Assembly: GCA_900472575.1 (NCBI GenBank)
Contig: UCIV01000037.1
Location: forward strand, 1-64,000
Direction of reading: 5' to 3'
Length of the DNA: 64,000 nucleotides
Source of the DNA: Hyphomicrobiales bacterium
Lineage (GTDB): Bacteria > Pseudomonadota > Alphaproteobacteria > Rhizobiales > Rhizobiaceae
Numbering within the stretch: position 1 is the stretch's first letter; each line of letters begins with the position of its first letter. The translations under genes and the position numbers were made by a program. Below the pieces are notes generated by a model. The model worked only from the letters and a program-made list of their open reading frames with translations, was not told the DNA's origin and did no database searches. Positions 61,188 to 64,000 of this stretch are shown here, one piece after another.

Positions 61188-62372
61188 CTAGAGACGGCTT
61201 TCTCCATGCAGTTCACTTGCCTCGGCCTCGTCGAGGCCCGTGAGCTTGACCTGATTACGCCCGGCATTCTTCGCCGCATAAAGCGCCTGGTCCGCCTGCC
61301 GGTAGGCCTCGGCCAGTCTGGCAGCCGAGGTCACGGGAGATACGCCGAAACTCGCGGTGACGATCAGGCCATCGGGCAGATCGGGCAATGTCATTGTTGC
61401 GGCCCGCAGCGCCTGAGCAAACAGCGCCGCGGCGCTGATATCGGTGTCGGGCAAGAATATCGCGAACTCCTCGCCGCCGATGCGGCCGAGTGCTGCCCTC
61501 TTGGGCGCGCTGTCGTTCATCAATTGCCCAAAGCTCTGGATCACCATGTCTCCCACATGATGCCCATAGGTGTCGTTGATGCGCTTGAAATGGTCGAGGT
61601 CGCAGAGAATGACGGCATGTTTGCCATGCGATGCTGCACTTAGGATGGATTGAACCTGCCGGTTGAACCCGCGCCTGTTGGCGATCGCTGACAGGGTGTC
61701 CTTCTCCGACTCACTGCGCTGATCCGCCATGATCTCAAGCACCAGAGCCGCAAGCAGCGTCAGTCCCACGGCCACCACCAAGATGGCCGTGGCACTCTGT
61801 GAGATCAGCGCGTAGTTGGTGTGAATGTAGTCTTTGGCGGCAGAGCCTGCGCCGACCAGAACTGCCAGACCGGCCTTGGCAAAGAAATGCAGGCCGGTGA
61901 ACAGCGTGAGCATTCCGAGAAAGCGATCGATCATCTGCCGCCCGCGGGAGGCGAGGATGACAAAGGCGCTGTCGAGAAGCACGATTGCGAACGGGCTCTG
62001 ATAGGAGACAGCCTGTATCAGCGTTCCGCGGGGCATGTCATAGATCACATAACACAAGATGATGCTTGCGCTGACGAAAAACGCAGCGATACGCTTGTCG
62101 AGCCTGCGCCCATAGAGATGTCCAATTCCGATCCGCAGCAGCATCATGCCGATCAGAACCGTCGCGAATGCACCAATTGCCCATATCTTTGGGGTGTCCG
62201 TATAAGCGACCAGAAGCTCGCAGACCGCAGACAGTGATGCGACGCCGAACCCTGCCGCCAGCCAGAGCGCAGCCCGGCGCGAGCGGCTTCGGGTGGCAAC
62301 AACGGCGAAGACCGCGCTGAAGCAAACCGCAACGACGAAATTCACGCCCAGGAAAAAAGCTACACCGTTCAT
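61188..62372 (-). CDS. Membrane diguanylate cyclase (GGDEF)
   Basis: A 394-residue protein. Six predicted membrane helices (residues 1-215) are followed by a GGDEF domain: SAIANRRGFNR (about residue 236), VILCDLDHFKRINDTYGHHVGD (metal Asp) and the active-site GRIGGEEFAIFLP (about residue 310). The RxxD inhibitory site that should lie five residues before GGEEF is absent (RAAL is found). It should make c-di-GMP from two GTP. The membrane part has no recognised sensor domain. ATG 62372 starts the first helix; the frame is open up to 62432. Confidence 0.9.
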   Translation of the reverse strand: MNGVAFFLGVNFVVAVCFSAVFAVVATRSRSRRAALWLAAGFGVASLSAVCELLVAYTDTPKIWAIGAFATVLIGMMLLRIGIGHLYGRRLDKRIAAFFVSASIILCYVIYDMPRGTLIQAVSYQSPFAIVLLDSAFVILASRGRQMIDRFLGMLTLFTGLHFFAKAGLAVLVGAGSAAKDYIHTNYALISQSATAILVVAVGLTLLAALVLEIMADQRSESEKDTLSAIANRRGFNRQVQSILSAASHGKHAVILCDLDHFKRINDTYGHHVGDMVIQSFGQLMNDSAPKRAALGRIGGEEFAIFLPDTDISAAALFAQALRAATMTLPDLPDGLIVTASFGVSPVTSAARLAEAYRQADQALYAAKNAGRNQVKLTGLDEAEASELHGESRL

Positions 62373-62636
62373 CAATCCATCACGGCAGTCAGGATCGCGT
62401 TCTTGTACTCTGGAGCGCTGTTTCCTGAACAATAGGCAAATGTTTTTTGCCGGTTATATCGATCGGCGATCAGCAATCAATTAGCAGATATGCCCTTTCC
62501 AAGATTGCTCTGCGGCGATCCGTCCGGTGAGTGCCCGTGGGCTCTCATGTCGAGGGATGTCTGATCGCGTCTCGCCGCTTGCCCGGCGCAGGGAATGCTA
62601 CGATCATGCCGGACGGCTGAAACAGAGGGCGATCGC

Positions 62637-63224
62637 ATGGAACTCCCGCCGACCCATGCTGAATATTTCGGACATGTGCGCACCATCATCGGCATGGTTC
62701 TGGCGCTGAGCCTTGCGCGTCTCGTCAATGGCCTGACGCGTTTCGTCCAGCACCCGGGAACGATCAAGGTCTATCCGGTTCATCTCGGCTGGGTCGTCTT
62801 TCTGCTCATCACCATCGTGCATTTCTGGTGGTACGAGTTTCACCTGATGTTCGTCCCCGTCTGGACATTTCCGCTCTACGGGTTCCTGATCTTCTACACG
62901 ATGATTTTCGCCGCTTTGACAGCCTTGCTGTTTCCCGACCAGATGACCGACTACAGGGGCTTCGAGGATTATTTCGAACAAAGAAAACGCTGGTTTTTCG
63001 GGCTTCTTGCCTTTGCGGCCCTGCTTGATATCGGCGATACCATGGCCAAGGGTGAAGACTATTTCCACTCGCTTGGCATGGAATATCCCATTCGCCAGGC
63101 GGCGTTTGTCGCGATATCGATCATTGCGATGTTCATCAGGTCCAGACGAGGCCAGCTGGTTCTGGTCGTTGCCGCAATCGCCTATCAGGTAAGCTGGATT
63201 GTCAGGCTTTACGATATTCTGTGA
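62637..63224 (+). CDS. Integral membrane protein, unknown function
   Basis: A 195-residue protein with about five or six hydrophobic segments. It starts with a polar MELPPTHAEYFGHVRTIIG, then LALSLARLVNGL, VFLLITIVHFWWYEFHLMF, FPLYGFLIFYTMIFAALTALLF and the C-terminal LVLVVAAIAYQVSWIV. His, Trp and Glu residues inside the membrane (HFWWYEFH) are notable. No family is recognised. GAGG lies about 10 bases upstream of ATG 62637. It is divergent from the diguanylate cyclase gene. Confidence 0.7.
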   Translation: MELPPTHAEYFGHVRTIIGMVLALSLARLVNGLTRFVQHPGTIKVYPVHLGWVVFLLITIVHFWWYEFHLMFVPVWTFPLYGFLIFYTMIFAALTALLFPDQMTDYRGFEDYFEQRKRWFFGLLAFAALLDIGDTMAKGEDYFHSLGMEYPIRQAAFVAISIIAMFIRSRRGQLVLVVAAIAYQVSWIVRLYDIL

Positions 63225-63512
63225 TGGATAGTTCGATGCCGTTCATCCACCCGGAGGACGGTCATGGAAGAAAAACAACACATAACCGTCCAACACTGAT
63301 GGAAGCGTCACCCATGGGGGACACGGGTTTCGGGGGTACTTCCATGCCGCTCAGGTAGAAAGTGAACGTGGTCGCAATGTGGCGTAGTGCACGGTTTGAC
63401 TTGCGACTTTCGTCTAGCCTGCCTCGGCTGAAAGCTTTGGTGTCGCCTTCCATGCTTCAAAGCGATACCATGTTTCAGACCGAGGCAAACAAGCTGGTCC
63501 GGATTTTGGCAA

Positions 63513-64000
63513 TCAATACAGCCCGATACCGCCGATATATGATTCTCTTTTCGAACGGCGCGCGGGTTTCGGTTCGCTCTGGTTGAGACCTGCCTGAGCG
63601 ATATTGGCCTGGGAGCGCGTAAGTGTTACGAAGTCGGTGCCTTTGCCGGTTTCCGGACCAAGACCCTGGTCCGTAATGGTCAGCGATGTGCCGTTTGCCA
63701 TCAGTTCGCCGATACGCTCGCGCACGTCCTTGGGAATGTCTACCCGGTCGAGTGCCATCGCCGCAGCGTTGGGAATGCTTGAATCTGCCGGCTTGTCGAT
63801 GCCGAACTCTTTCATTTCGTCAGCGGTCATCTCGTTCTTCAACGTGATCGCATGCCACTCGGCGGTCTCTGCATTCCGCTCAAGATGATTGGCTGTGAAG
63901 AAATACGTGCCGAGAGCCTGTTCCGGGTGCTTGATGCCAACAGGCGCCTCGAACAGCGGTTCGAAATTGCGGCGCACGAGCATCTGACCTGCCGGCGGCT
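63513..64000 (-). CDS. C-terminal part of an L,D-transpeptidase-like protein (partial at window edge)
   Basis: The visible 161 residues run from the window edge (PPAGQMLVRRNFEPLFEAP) to ESYIGGIGLY. The segment ERIGELMANGTSLTITDQGLGPETGKGTDFVTL resembles the C-terminal region of long alphaproteobacterial L,D-transpeptidase family proteins (GTSL-I-D-G-ETGK-TDF pattern), which cross-link peptidoglycan. The catalytic Cys domain would lie outside. The frame continues past the in-frame ATG at 63983 to the edge, so the start is not in the window. The assignment is from memory of family pattern and is moderate. Confidence 0.6.
   Translation of the reverse strand, partial: PPAGQMLVRRNFEPLFEAPVGIKHPEQALGTYFFTANHLERNAETAEWHAITLKNEMTADEMKEFGIDKPADSSIPNAAAMALDRVDIPKDVRERIGELMANGTSLTITDQGLGPETGKGTDFVTLTRSQANIAQAGLNQSEPKPARRSKRESYIGGIGLY

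Noticed and set aside
1..64000. CRISPR array, IS elements or riboswitches
   Set aside because: No regularly spaced short direct repeats, no transposase-like ORF and no leader resembling a known riboswitch were seen.

Overview
The window looks like a chromosomal segment of a Rhizobiaceae member (Rhizobium, Agrobacterium, Allorhizobium or Neorhizobium type). The right half carries the order complex I (nuoA-N), biotin ligase, RNase J, methylmalonyl-CoA epimerase, a DUF1467-type protein, proS, lolC/lolD and dnaE, which is typical of that family. The left half carries a Wzx/Wzy-type exopolysaccharide locus with rhizobial features (a split PssD/PssE glucuronosyltransferase pair and a PrsD/PrsE-like type I exporter). 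The assignment rests on gene content and order, not on a database search.

Positions 1-31,800 hold an exopolysaccharide (EPS) synthesis, export and modification locus. A plus-strand block has a Wzy/ligase-like polymerase, a Wza-type outer-membrane lipoprotein, a secreted Gly/Ala-rich protein preceded by a perfect CtrA-type box, an integrated Wzc/ExoP co-polymerase kinase and a membrane-anchored protein of unknown role. Then follow a BTLCP (LapG-like) cysteine peptidase, a 53-residue membrane peptide, four GT4 and one GT2 glycosyltransferases, two family 3 acyltransferases, a 928-residue GH5 glycanase with long C-terminal repeats and no Sec signal, a type I secretion ABC/HlyD pair, pssD/pssE, the complete rmlCBDA dTDP-rhamnose pathway, a Wzx flippase and a divergent SGNH-type hydrolase with a small overlapping partner gene. 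The likely product is an acylated, rhamnose-containing, probably glucuronic-acid-containing heteropolysaccharide, trimmed outside the cell by a type-I-secreted glycanase. No initiating phosphoglycosyltransferase is present in the window.

Positions 31,900-32,540 hold tRNA-Val(TAC) on the minus strand and two identical tandem tRNA-Asp(GTC) genes on the plus strand. They mark the boundary between the EPS locus and core metabolism. A non-coding stretch of about 680 bp then leads into the nuo operon.

Positions 33,209-50,848 hold all 14 complex I subunits in canonical order, followed closely by birA and rnj. NuoE carries a long Ala/Pro/Lys linker and a C-terminal helix-hairpin-helix-like domain. 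Positions 51,131-56,678 hold a small lipoprotein, mce, two small membrane proteins, an intrinsic terminator, proS and lolC/lolD.

Positions 56,679-64,000 hold a non-coding stretch, a 28-residue membrane-peptide ORF with a LexA-like box in its putative promoter, dnaE, a membrane diguanylate cyclase, an unknown integral membrane protein and the C-terminal part of an L,D-transpeptidase-like protein cut by the window edge.
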